The notes under the pieces are model-generated. The model was given only the letters and a program-made list of their open reading frames with translations, searched no databases and was not told where the DNA came from. 64,000 nt of DNA from Gemmatimonas sp. (lineage in GTDB: Bacteria; Gemmatimonadota; Gemmatimonadetes; Gemmatimonadales; Gemmatimonadaceae): the NCBI GenBank assembly GCA_023910675.1, contig JAAVWC010000002.1, forward strand, positions 62,001 through 126,000, read 5' to 3'. Within the stretch, counting starts at the first letter, position 1. Every line of letters begins with the position of its first letter. A program made the translations under genes and the position numbers. Shown here one piece after another: positions 35,390 to 43,311 of this stretch.

Positions 35390-36559
35390 TTACCTTCCAA
35401 ACTGCGCGTTCCGAACCGCCACGTATATCTTATAAAGGACGTCGTCGTCGGTCGTGCGATTCACCAGCACGGCGATCGCACCACCCCCGCGTTTTGCAGC
35501 CACTATCGCTTCATAGCCTTGGATGGCACCGGCGTGCCCGACCCATCCACCGCCAACCTGGACGCCCAAACCGAAGCCCGTGTCGAAGCTCTCCCCCGGC
35601 ACGCTTTCGACGCTGGCGGCGACAACCTGCTGTTGCGCAGCGGACGACGCCGCGCTGACCAGCGTCCCCGCGGCCACGGCTTCGGCGAATCGCGCGAGGT
35701 CGGAGGCGGTGCTCACGACGGCACCCGCCGCGCCAGCTTGGCTCGCGTCGAGCACCGAACCGACAGCCAGATTCTCGCCCGGCCGCGTGATGTCGATGTA
35801 GCCTTCCGCGAACGGAGTCGGCATGCCGACGGTCGTCGGGTATGACGACTCTGTCATGCCGACGCGACCAAAGATGCGCGTCTGTAGCGCCTGAGCGACT
35901 GTGCCGGCTGTGAGCTTTTCAACCAGGAGACCAAGCACGATGTAGTTCGTGTTACTGTAACCAAAAGTGGTTCCAGGGGCGAAGTCGGGACCTTGCCTTG
36001 ACGAGATGCTCAGTAGCTCGCTTGGCGTAAACGCCCGCGCCGGGTTGGCCAGCAACATGTCGTTAAAGGTCTGATCATTGGTGTAGTTCGCGAGGCCGGA
36101 TGTGTGATTGAGCAGCTGACGAATGGAGATTTGTGCAGCGTTGGGCACGACGTTCGGCAAGTACTTGTTGACGGACGAGTCGATGGACAAGCGCCCCTCG
36201 TCCTGCAGCTGCAGCACCATCGTGGCGATCATCGGTTTGGTAACGCTGCCAACGCGAAATCGATCGGTCCCTGCGACTTTGCGCTTGGTGGTCAGGTCGG
36301 CAACGCCGCTGGTCAGGGTATACGCGGTGCCGTTGGCCAATCGAACATTGACGACAACGCCGGGCAGTTGCTTTACCCGCACAATGCTGTCGAGCGTGTT
36401 CTGCAGTCCGGTCGGGGCGACGTTGGGCTCGGGCGATGTGGCGTCGTTCCCGCAGGCGGCCATCAGGCTGAACGCGGCGAGGAGCAGCGGCGCGACGTGC
36501 GCGCGGCGCAGTGACGACGGTTGCGTGCTCTCTCCTTTGGTCACAGCAGTAGAGCTCAT
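35390..36559 (-). CDS. serine hydrolase lipoprotein (class C beta-lactamase/D,D-peptidase-like)
   Basis: 389 residues; an exported serine hydrolase of the beta-lactamase (class C)/PBP-like family. Lipobox LMAACGN near residue 36. Catalytic motifs are SVTK (SxxK) in FRVGSVTKPMIATM, YSN in FGYSNTNYIVLG (YxN), and HAG in VGHAGAIQGYE (third motif, HxG in class C relatives). The substrate cannot be told; D,D-carboxypeptidase or esterase activity is as likely as beta-lactamase. The ATG at 36559 is chosen as it starts the signal peptide. It is monocistronic. Confidence 0.9.
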   Translation of the reverse strand: MSSTAVTKGESTQPSSLRRAHVAPLLLAAFSLMAACGNDATSPEPNVAPTGLQNTLDSIVRVKQLPGVVVNVRLANGTAYTLTSGVADLTTKRKVAGTDRFRVGSVTKPMIATMVLQLQDEGRLSIDSSVNKYLPNVVPNAAQISIRQLLNHTSGLANYTNDQTFNDMLLANPARAFTPSELLSISSRQGPDFAPGTTFGYSNTNYIVLGLLVEKLTAGTVAQALQTRIFGRVGMTESSYPTTVGMPTPFAEGYIDITRPGENLAVGSVLDASQAGAAGAVVSTASDLARFAEAVAAGTLVSAASSAAQQQVVAASVESVPGESFDTGFGLGVQVGGGWVGHAGAIQGYEAIVAAKRGGGAIAVLVNRTTDDDVLYKIYVAVRNAQFGR

Positions 36560-37147
36560 TCGGTGTTCGGTGTAGCGCACGATGGTCTCCGGCTTTCGGT
36601 GTTTTCGATTGGCGAGGCGCGACACGAAGGAGTGCCGTAACGCGCATATTCACCTAGACGCGCCACGACCCAGTGCCGTAACGCGCATCCTCACTTGGAA
36701 TCGAGTGCGGGCCACTGCGTTCGTGCAGCCGGCACGACGTGAGACGCCGAATTGGCGGTGTGATTCGCCTGCGTGGTGTGACGGGAACACAGGCACGGAG
36801 ACGCATCCGCTGTACGGACAATCGCCGCCGACAACAGGCAGGATCGCGAGAGCTACGGCCAGAGGAAGACGCGAGGCTGATATCCACGGGCTGCGCGGAG
36901 TCCGCCGGGAGCCGCACGAAGTGCTCACGATCGGCACCAGTAACGCTCTCGCGAATGCGATCGCCATGCTTGAACAGGTTCGAGGTCGGCTCGAGCTTGA
37001 AATCGAGTGTCGCGACTGCCCTAGGTACGACTGGCGGACAGGAACACCTATCCAGCTATGCAACGTCGCTGACGCGCGAAAGTGTCGGGCCGATGGTTGC
37101 GGCAGTCGCGTTGGGCGTGGCGCGTACCGAACCTCAGGATCGCATCA
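36560..37147. other. degenerate stretch upstream of the lon remnant
   Basis: No credible gene. Contains an exact 17-bp direct repeat, AGTGCCGTAACGCGCAT, at 36631-36647 and 36672-36688, about 70-130 bp upstream of the serine hydrolase start. The remainder shows only short broken frames. Confidence 0.45.
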
Positions 37148-37705
37148 ATGGGCCAGCGCCGGACACTCCCTGTCCTGCCATTGCGCGGGACCGACATGTT
37201 CCCTGGTATCACCGCTCCGATCGCGGCCGGTCGTCCTGGCACGCTGCGGGCGATCGAGACCGTCCCCAAGGGCGACCGTCTCGTCTTTGCCGTTGCTCAG
37301 CGCGACAACAGCGAAGAGCCGAGCTGCGACATCCTTTACACGACCGGCGTGCGACGGCGTTGCAGTACTCCGAGCAGGACGGGCACATGGCGGCCGTCAT
37401 CGTGCCGGCCGAAGAGATGATGCCGCTCGACTTCAAGAACGCCGCCTTCGAAGCGCTGCCCCGTAGGACTATGCAGGGAATGAAGACGGCAGGCACCACG
37501 ATTCCGGTGTTCCTGCTCGACGAAGTGGACAAGCTTGGCTCGTCGTATCAGGGCGATCCTTCGAGCGCGTAAAGGCAGCGATCGCCAAGAGGCATCTCAT
37601 TGCGCGTCAGCTCGAGCGTCAGCTTGGCGCGGTCGCTCGCAAGGTTTCGCGTCGTGTGGCCACCGGCGACATCATGTTCGTCGAAGCCTTCATCCGGCGC
37701 GGCGT
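37148..37705 (+). pseudogene. lon: collapsed lon protease pseudogene
   Basis: Separate pieces of a Lon protease occur in order but in different frames and with large internal deletions. The N-terminal domain is [16 protein letters not shown]...[13 protein letters not shown] (37160-37330). The Walker B segment is [17 protein letters not shown] with YQGDPSSA (about 37490-37570). The AAA lid AIAKRHLIARQ is joined to LERQLGAVARKVSRRV (about 37577-37665). A protease-domain start is GDIMFVEA (about 37668-37690). Lon is normally about 800 residues, so roughly three quarters are missing. It cannot make an active protein. Confidence 0.75.
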
Positions 37706-37870
37706 CTACAAGCCCACGACGATCACCTCGAACGCGGCTTCGAGCGCGGCGCTCTGCGGGGAGGGGATGCGGTCGGCCTTACCACAAGGTAAATGCATCG
37801 TACAGGGGAATGCCGTTCCCGCGCGCCTGCCATCTGTAGTTCCTGCCGTCCGCACCGACGGCGGCATCCG
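37695..37870 (-). pseudogene. duplicated 5' end of mnmG with leader and start of a family C unit
   Basis: The plus strand at 37705-37870 lines up with 30913-31045 (start of mnmG, its leader and the first part of array 2). Shared blocks include GCTTCGAGCGCGGCGCT and GTTCCTGCCGTCCGC. Read on the minus strand it gives SAALEAAFEVIVVG, against SAALEATVDVIVVG in MnmG, and then stops matching. It is therefore a diverged copy, 6.7 kb away, ending in a broken family C unit. Confidence 0.65.
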
Positions 37871-38293
37871 GCCGGCCCCTCCCCCGTATCTACCAGCGCA
37901 TAGCCCAGCGCCGTCATCGACGAGACGAATGCCTGGAGCCACGCGATCCGTGGCCGCCGCGGCCGCCGCAAACGACGGATAGTCGCCGAAGACCCAACCG
38001 AAGCCCCGCGCCGTAAAAAATTGCGTTCGGATCGCGCCTTCAGCGTGGCGCGAACCACGGGAAGTGCGCGAAGTCCTGCACTCAAGGCGCTCACGCGTCC
38101 GCGCGAGGCAGAACAGTAATCTCCGCAACAGGAACTCGGGTAGATCGAGCGCGCCGACGCGCCGCCTCCTGAGTCACGCACCGGAGCCGACCGTGTCGGT
38201 TTCGCGGGTTGTCCCTACGCTCAATAGAATTGCCATATCCAAGCGTACGGTCGAGCTCGTTTCCCCGTCCAAATACTACCGCAAAATGCGCTA
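37871..38293. other. gap without a recognised gene
   Basis: Open frames exist on the minus strand (for example one containing GFGWVFGDYPSFAAAA), but I could not assign a family with confidence. The stretch is next to two pseudogenes and is probably decaying DNA. Confidence 0.35.
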
Positions 38294-38322
38294 TTGACAC
38301 CACCGAAAGCGCGGATGACAAT
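38294..38322 (+). promoter_or_regulatory. candidate sigma-70 promoter of the PEP-CTERM trypsin gene
   Basis: TTGACA (38294-38299), 17-bp spacer, GACAAT (38317-38322; 4 of 6 to TATAAT). It is about 100 bp upstream of the start codon and faces the gene. Confidence 0.4.
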
Positions 38323-38424
38323 ACAGGGTCAGCGATCATCAAGCTGAGCAGTTCCGACGAATGTCCGTCGTGCCTATCCGAGAATCGGCCGACGATCTCA
38401 CCCTCTGGAGGCGATGAAGCCCGT

Positions 38425-39600
38425 ATGAAACTGTCTTTCGTGTGGTTGCACCGCAGCGCTCTCGCTGCCGTGGCTGCCATGCCGGCCATCCTCGGCGCAC
38501 AGCCGTTGCCGATCGGTGGTGCCATCGGTTCACAGCTCGCGCAGACCCCACCGAACATCTACGAGGCGCTCGCCGTCGACGAGCGTATCGGTAGCTCCCT
38601 CATCATCGGTGACACCAGCGCGACAAACATCGGTACCCGCCTCATCGGTCCTCGATATGACGCCACCGCCCAGCAGTATACGGGCGTGGTGCGCATTTCC
38701 ATGAAGGATGCAAACGGCGCGTTTGGTACGTGCAGCGGCTCGCTCCTGTGGGATCGCCAGACCATTCTCACGGCGGCGCACTGCGTTACCAACACCGACG
38801 GCTCGCTTCGCGCTACGCAGGCGGATGTGCGCTTCCGCGGCACGACCAATTCCTCCGCGAGTGACGTCAATCTCCTCAACAGCGCCGCCAGCATCACAAT
38901 CCTTCCCGGCTACTCCGGCGCCGTAATCGAGAGCAACGACATCGCGGTGATCCGCCTCAATCAGGCGCCTCCGGAGTGGGCCGAGAGCTACAACCTGTTC
39001 GCTGGCAATCCGCTTAACCAGAAGGCCAACTTCTCTGGATGGGGACGTGTCGGCGACGGCAACACCGGTGACGCTTTGCAGTTTGGCGGCCAGGGCCGCC
39101 GCATGCAGGGCTCTCAGCAGTGGAATGCCTTCGCGAACACGGCGGGTAACCTGTTCAGCGGCGGTTCGAACCAGGGCATCTTGGTGTATGACTTCGACAA
39201 CGGGTCCTACAACCGGAACCGTCTCTGCTCCGTGTTTGGTCTGCCGGATGGCTCCGCCAACCCGCTCTGCGAAACGGGATACGGACTTGATGAAGTGGGT
39301 GTCGGCCGCGGCGACTCCGGCGGTCCCGGCTTTGTGTTCAACGTTCTCAACGGCAAGTGGGAAATCGCCGGTGTCGCTTCATGGGGCACGGGCGGCTTTG
39401 CGGCGAACACGGAAACCGGCGCCTGCCCGAATAGTGGCCTCTCCTGCTTCGGCGCGTTCGGTGGTCACACCGCCGTTGGACGCGATGTCGCCTTCAATTT
39501 CATCACCGCGCAGACGGTCCCCGAGCCCGGAACGTGGGCGCTCATGGTCGTCGGTCTTGCCGGCATCAGTGTGGTAACGCGTCGTCGCAACGTCGCCTGA
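38425..39600 (+). CDS. trypsin-like serine protease with PEP-CTERM signal
   Basis: 391 residues; a secreted S1-family protease. Signal peptide to about residue 22 (AILGAQ). Catalytic triad motifs are LTAAHC (His), SNDIAVIRL (Asp) and VGRGDSGGPGF (Ser). C-terminus is VPEPGTWALMVVGLAG with TRRRNVA, a PEP-CTERM signal that would direct it to exosortase processing. A TGGAGG ribosome site lies about 12 bp before the ATG at 38425. The frame is open upstream to 38209, but the signal peptide and ribosome site decide the start. A strong terminator follows. Confidence 0.92.
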   Translation: MKLSFVWLHRSALAAVAAMPAILGAQPLPIGGAIGSQLAQTPPNIYEALAVDERIGSSLIIGDTSATNIGTRLIGPRYDATAQQYTGVVRISMKDANGAFGTCSGSLLWDRQTILTAAHCVTNTDGSLRATQADVRFRGTTNSSASDVNLLNSAASITILPGYSGAVIESNDIAVIRLNQAPPEWAESYNLFAGNPLNQKANFSGWGRVGDGNTGDALQFGGQGRRMQGSQQWNAFANTAGNLFSGGSNQGILVYDFDNGSYNRNRLCSVFGLPDGSANPLCETGYGLDEVGVGRGDSGGPGFVFNVLNGKWEIAGVASWGTGGFAANTETGACPNSGLSCFGAFGGHTAVGRDVAFNFITAQTVPEPGTWALMVVGLAGISVVTRRRNVA

Positions 39601-39618
39601 TCGGCTAGCGGCACGGCA

Positions 39619-39668
39619 GGACAAAAAAAGGGGCGCCGGCGAACATCGTCGGCGCCCCCTTTTTGTCC
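39619..39668. terminator. strong bidirectional Rho-independent terminator
   Basis: Near-perfect stem of about 21 bp, GGACAAAAAAAGGGGCGCCG pairing with its complement, with loop AACAT and a T-run on either strand. It separates the PEP-CTERM trypsin gene from the convergent minus-strand gene. Confidence 0.9.
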
Positions 39669-39696
39669 CCCCGGCCCGCCGGCCGATCCGGTAACC

Positions 39697-40233
39697 TCAG
39701 GGAAACACCACCTCGGTGGCCCCGGACAGCCGCGTGATATGGCACCCGCACGGGTCTCGGCCAATGACTACCACATGTGCCGTCTGCGTCTTCCCCTTCC
39801 ACCTCACGTCGACGCGAAGCGGGATTCCGGCGGGCGGCACGTCCCGCAGCGCCAAGTCCCCATCCTGCATGACCACGTACGTTCCCGGGGATATTGGCGC
39901 GTCGTCCCGACGCCACATCTCGTTGCTGTCCTCACGGCGAACCCGAAGCGTCGCATCGGTGATCGGCGTCCCATCCTTCCGACGCACGCGCAACGACACA
40001 AACTCCAGCGACCCCGAGCAGACACATTGCCCGTCGCGCGGCAGTGATGGGGGAATGGGGAGCCGTACCGGCTCCTGGGCGCCCGCCGGCCGCCCGGCAG
40101 CAAGAAATGCCATCACCATGCCCAGCAGCAGCGCGCTCGGAAAGACGGCGCGATACGACGCACGCGCGGTCGGTGCCCTGTGGCCGAAGGCGTACGCGTC
40201 TGGCGCGCCTTCGCGCCGCGATTCACGCGTCAT
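39697..40233 (-). CDS. exported hypothetical protein
   Basis: 178 residues. A basic start, then a hydrophobic signal (SALLLGMVMAFLAAG ending PAGAQ), then about 115 residues of beta-rich sequence with two cysteine pairs (CVCSG and CGCHITRL). Internal text such as VSLRVRRKDGTPITDATLRV and YVVMQDGDLALRDVPPAG resembles carboxypeptidase-regulatory-like or transthyretin-like folds that sit at the cell surface. I do not recognise a family. Start at ATG 40233, giving the signal peptide. No operon partner. Confidence 0.65.
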   Translation of the reverse strand: MTRESRREGAPDAYAFGHRAPTARASYRAVFPSALLLGMVMAFLAAGRPAGAQEPVRLPIPPSLPRDGQCVCSGSLEFVSLRVRRKDGTPITDATLRVRREDSNEMWRRDDAPISPGTYVVMQDGDLALRDVPPAGIPLRVDVRWKGKTQTAHVVVIGRDPCGCHITRLSGATEVVFP

Positions 40234-40344
40234 TGCGATTGCCTCACCGCACCCACGAGCAAACGTTCGCCATTCCACACCCCGTTCTGCAGCGTAGAGG
40301 TTCGACAGCCAATCCCAGTCGCGCGCGGGGATCACAATACCTGG

Positions 40345-40806
40345 CTAGCGCCGAGGCGTTGTCCGGATGCATCCGATAACGTACCTGCCCGTGACGCGCT
40401 TGTCCATCGGACTGCCCTCGAGCGGCGCATGCACTTCGATACGGGGACGTAGCGCTCGCCGACAATGCGCTCCTCCTTGATAACGATCACCGTGAGCGTA
40501 CGCGTCGGCAGGAGAGACGTTCGATGGCTCCTTGACGTATCTCGCTGAGACTTGCTCCCACTCCACCAGCCCGTGCGTCATACCGGAACCGTCCAGCGCG
40601 GTGCGCTGCGCCATAGGGGTGGCGGGCATCCTCTTGGGCTTGCGTTCGGCACTCGTCTGGAACTTGCCACGCATGGCCTCCGGTAGCTCCGGCCGCTTGC
40701 GGAAGAATTGGTACGTCGGTTGGGCTGGGGTAAGCACCGCCGCTTCCATCACCGGACCGCGCGTTGTGGTGACGGCGAACTGACGTTCGCTGGCGCTGCA
40801 GAGCAT
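40345..40806 (-). CDS. unrecognised ORF, possibly a gene remnant
   Basis: 153 residues with an ATG at 40806 but no signal peptide and no motif I recognise. The first residues (CGRSDRMLCSAS in the extended frame) echo the start of mnmG (CGMSDHILSPAS), because the DNA just before it matches the mnmG leader and a family C unit. It may be a broken exported or TonB-like gene whose 5' end was replaced by repeat-associated DNA. Coding status uncertain. Confidence 0.25.
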   Translation of the reverse strand: MLCSASERQFAVTTTRGPVMEAAVLTPAQPTYQFFRKRPELPEAMRGKFQTSAERKPKRMPATPMAQRTALDGSGMTHGLVEWEQVSARYVKEPSNVSPADAYAHGDRYQGGAHCRRALRPRIEVHAPLEGSPMDKRVTGRYVIGCIRTTPRR

Positions 40807-40848
40807 GCGGTCGGATCTACCGCACAAAAAAATGTGCCAGGCCACAAA

Positions 40849-40973
40849 CTGCGGTTCCCGCGCTCCCGCCGTCTGGTGTTCCTGCCGTCCGCCGTCTCGG
40901 CGCGGTTCCGCGGCATCGCGCCGAGACCGCAGACGGCAGCCACACAGACCGCAGGCGCGCAGGGTCACTGCCG
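40849..40973. repeat. solitary family C unit at 40.9 kb
   Basis: One unit with CCTGCCGTCCGCCGTCTCGG, apex GCGGTTCCGCGGCATCGC and the right arm CAGACGGCAGCCACACAGAC. About 70% like the array units. It is preceded by CGGTCGGATCTACCGCA, similar to the mnmG start region (CGGTCGGACATACCGCA). Confidence 0.8.
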
Positions 40974-41003
40974 TGCAATGCCCCGCCGTACCAGATTCCC
41001 CGC

Positions 41004-41294
41004 ATGCCACTCACACTGTCTCAGACCGCGCCCACGCTGCTCATCCGGAAGAGCGCGTTCGAGCGCGTTGGCCTTACCCGTCAGCAGTTCGACGAGGCAC
41101 TGGCGCTCACGGCCGACGATTTCCGGGTGGAAGGCGGGCTCATCGCCATTGGCCCGCTGGTGGGCGAAGACACGCTCACCGATCTCATTGCGCAGCTCGA
41201 GGAGCTGGGGCTCGCGTATTACGACGACTTCTTCGAGTTGAGCGGTAACTGGCCCGACTGGCTCAAGCTGTTCGTCATGGACGCCGGCGCCTGA
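41004..41294 (+). CDS. small conserved-looking hypothetical protein
   Basis: 96 residues, soluble, acidic and Leu-rich (FDEALALTADDFRVEGG, TDLIAQLEELGLAYYDDFFE). No recognised domain, signal or membrane helix. It starts just after a solitary family C repeat. Its last 76 bases overlap the 3' end of the convergent minus-strand gene. Its clean amino-acid composition supports coding, but no function can be proposed. Confidence 0.55.
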   Translation: MPLTLSQTAPTLLIRKSAFERVGLTRQQFDEALALTADDFRVEGGLIAIGPLVGEDTLTDLIAQLEELGLAYYDDFFELSGNWPDWLKLFVMDAGA

Positions 41295-41584
41295 CGGAAC
41301 CAGCGGCGCCCGGTGCGGTGCGTCGCCATCCACGCGTCGGTGCGACGGTGGAGTCCCATCCAGCCGCATCCCATGCACCAGCTCTGACGGAAGCGGGCGC
41401 CCAGCCACCGGCGCCATCCGCGTCGCTGCACCGACGCCGTGTCGCCGTCGCACACGGGACACTGCTCTCCCTCGGGGAGCATGATGAGGTACACCTGCGT
41501 GAGCAGCACGAACATGCTGAGCTGCAACGCCGAGATGACAGCGATGAAGATCCAGGCGTCGGTCCAGCTCCAGCGGCCAGGCAT
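41219..41584 (-). CDS. small membrane protein with zinc-ribbon-like cysteines
   Basis: 121 residues if started at the ATG at 41584. One N-terminal membrane helix (WIFIAVISALQLSMFVLLTQ), then two CxxC pairs (CPVCDGD and CMGCGW) that could bind zinc. The last 25 residues are read over the end of the opposite-strand gene at 41004-41294, so either the overlap is real or the stop is late. Ten bases separate its start from the stop of the NfeD-like gene upstream, and both are on the minus strand. Confidence 0.5.
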   Translation of the reverse strand: MPGRWSWTDAWIFIAVISALQLSMFVLLTQVYLIMLPEGEQCPVCDGDTASVQRRGWRRWLGARFRQSWCMGCGWMGLHRRTDAWMATHRTGRRWFRQAPASMTNSLSQSGQLPLNSKKSS

Positions 41585-41594
41585 GGCGACTCCG

Positions 41595-42197
41595 TTAAAG
41601 GCGTTGCTCCACGGCTGCCCATGATTCGGCAAAGGCCACGCCATCCTCCACGCGGTCGATCACCACTTCGGCGCCGAGCGCGAATGCTGCTCCGTCGAGC
41701 GAACGCACCGGCAGGGTGCATTCGTGTCCGTCGAGCACGTACACCAGCGCCCCGGTCCTGCTGTCCGCTGGCGCCTGCGTCACCTTGGCGAGCGTGCCCT
41801 GCAGCAGATAGCGCGGGTCCATGTCGTCGGCGCGTGCGCTGGGAATCGCCCAGCGCGCGATGAGCAGCGACTGCAGCGCCAGTCCGGCCCCGCCGGCGAG
41901 CAGGGCGGTGACGAGCGCCAGCATCCAGCTCGCGTCGGTGTAGCGGTCGACGAGATACCCGGTAAGTCCGAAGGCCACGCCGAACGCGGCAATGCTCGCG
42001 AGGTTGAAGACGGCTGACGGCTCGGCGGCCGGGTTGTACTCGCTACGGCGCTCATGCGGAGCGCCCATGGGCGCGACCGACCGCTCCGTGCCATGCAGCA
42101 TGGCGTACACGCCAAGCACCAACCCGGTTACGAAAAACGCCAACGCGACAACCGACACAGCGCCACTCTCGGAGTGAAAGACCCCTGCCTGTCTCAC
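41595..42197 (-). CDS. membrane protein, NfeD-like
   Basis: 200 residues from a GTG at 42197. Three hydrophobic helices (VALAFFVTGLVLGVYAML, FNLASIAAFGVAFGLTGYLV, LALVTALLAGGAGLAL). They are followed by a soluble beta-rich tail (LLQGTLAKVTQAPAD, GALVYVLDGHECTLPV, GAEVVIDRVEDGVAFAE) resembling the OB-like C-terminal domain of NfeD/YqiJ proteins. That family association is tentative. A upstream ATG at 42311 lies in sequence of different character, so the GTG is favoured. Probably co-transcribed with the small membrane protein downstream. Confidence 0.55.
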   Translation of the reverse strand: MRQAGVFHSESGAVSVVALAFFVTGLVLGVYAMLHGTERSVAPMGAPHERRSEYNPAAEPSAVFNLASIAAFGVAFGLTGYLVDRYTDASWMLALVTALLAGGAGLALQSLLIARWAIPSARADDMDPRYLLQGTLAKVTQAPADSRTGALVYVLDGHECTLPVRSLDGAAFALGAEVVIDRVEDGVAFAESWAAVEQRL

Positions 42198-42238
42198 CGG
42201 TCGCCTCCCCTGCGCCGGACATACCCCACTACTGCAAG

Positions 42239-43252
42239 CTAGATCGCGGTACGGCGCTGCTCCATGGTCTGCTGCAGAAACTCCGCGGCCCGCCATTCGC
42301 CGTAATACCATGGCGTAAAGGGCCCCAGGTACGACGTGAACCCCACGTGCCCACCGCGGGGGGGGAATTCGATCTCCACTACCGGGGTCTCGGCGACCTC
42401 CCGCCGCACCTGCTCCAGCACCGACGGCGGGAGAAACGGATCGTCGACCGCACTCAGCAACAGCGTGGGCAGCGCAATGCGCGAAAGGTACGGCAGCGAA
42501 CTGGCCCGGGCGTAGTAGTCAGCCGCATCGGCGAAGCCATGCAGCGGTGCCGTGAAGGCGTTGTCGAAATCCCATAGGGTCCGGGCCCGCTGCACCACCC
42601 GCAGCGGCTCGAGCTCGGGGTGCCGCCCGATCTTGGCGAGCGCCTTGGGAATGAGCGATCGCAGAAAGCGCTTTTCGTACACGGCCCCGAAGCCGCGACC
42701 GATATACCGCGACGCCGCCGCCAGATCGAAGGGGACGGACATGGCCACCGCCCCGGTCACTTGTGGCGGCAGTGATTTGCCCGCTTCGCCGAGCAGTTTG
42801 CAGAGCACGTTGCCGCCAAGGCTTACGCCCATGAGCCCAAGTGGCGCATCGGGGCAGGCGGCGGCGAGCTCGCCAATGACCCAGCGCGGGTCGGAGGTTT
42901 CGCCGGAGTGGTAGCTCCGCGGCAACCGGTTCGGCTCCGAACCGCAGGTCCGGAAGAGCAGCAGGTCGGCGGCCCACCCGCGCGACTTCGCTTCGCGGAA
43001 CATGGCGCGCGCGTAATGCGAGTCGATCCCGCCCTCGAGGCCGTGCAGCAGCAGCACGCGCGGCGACGCCGGTCCGTGCGCGCCGGCCATGCGGACGATC
43101 TCGAGAAAATCGCCGTCTGGGGTGTCCCAGCGCTCGGTGTGCACCGGCAGCGACGGCTCCCGGCGCCCCAGCCGCCCCCACAGCGTGGCGCTGTGCGCGT
43201 CGGGGAGCCACCAGGCTGGTCGATACGATCGGAAAAGGGACGTCATGCGCAC
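42239..43252 (-). CDS. YheT-family alpha/beta hydrolase
   Basis: 337 residues; an alpha/beta hydrolase of the YheT (UPF0017) type, possibly acting on lipid or carboxyl-ester substrates. Early motif WLPDAHSATLWGRL is typical of the family. It is followed by VLLLHGLEGGIDSHYARAM and the nucleophile elbow LMGVSLGGNVLCKLLGE (G-V-S-L-G). The distal acid and His are in SAVDDPFLPP and RGGHVGF. No export signal. ATG codons exist at 43252 and 43246. Confidence 0.9.
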   Translation of the reverse strand: MRMTSLFRSYRPAWWLPDAHSATLWGRLGRREPSLPVHTERWDTPDGDFLEIVRMAGAHGPASPRVLLLHGLEGGIDSHYARAMFREAKSRGWAADLLLFRTCGSEPNRLPRSYHSGETSDPRWVIGELAAACPDAPLGLMGVSLGGNVLCKLLGEAGKSLPPQVTGAVAMSVPFDLAAASRYIGRGFGAVYEKRFLRSLIPKALAKIGRHPELEPLRVVQRARTLWDFDNAFTAPLHGFADAADYYARASSLPYLSRIALPTLLLSAVDDPFLPPSVLEQVRREVAETPVVEIEFPPRGGHVGFTSYLGPFTPWYYGEWRAAEFLQQTMEQRRTAI

Positions 43253-43311
43253 CCAATCTAAGTGTTACACTTGGCGCACCCGTTCCCCCGTTTCCCTGCG
43301 CCCCCCTCCGC

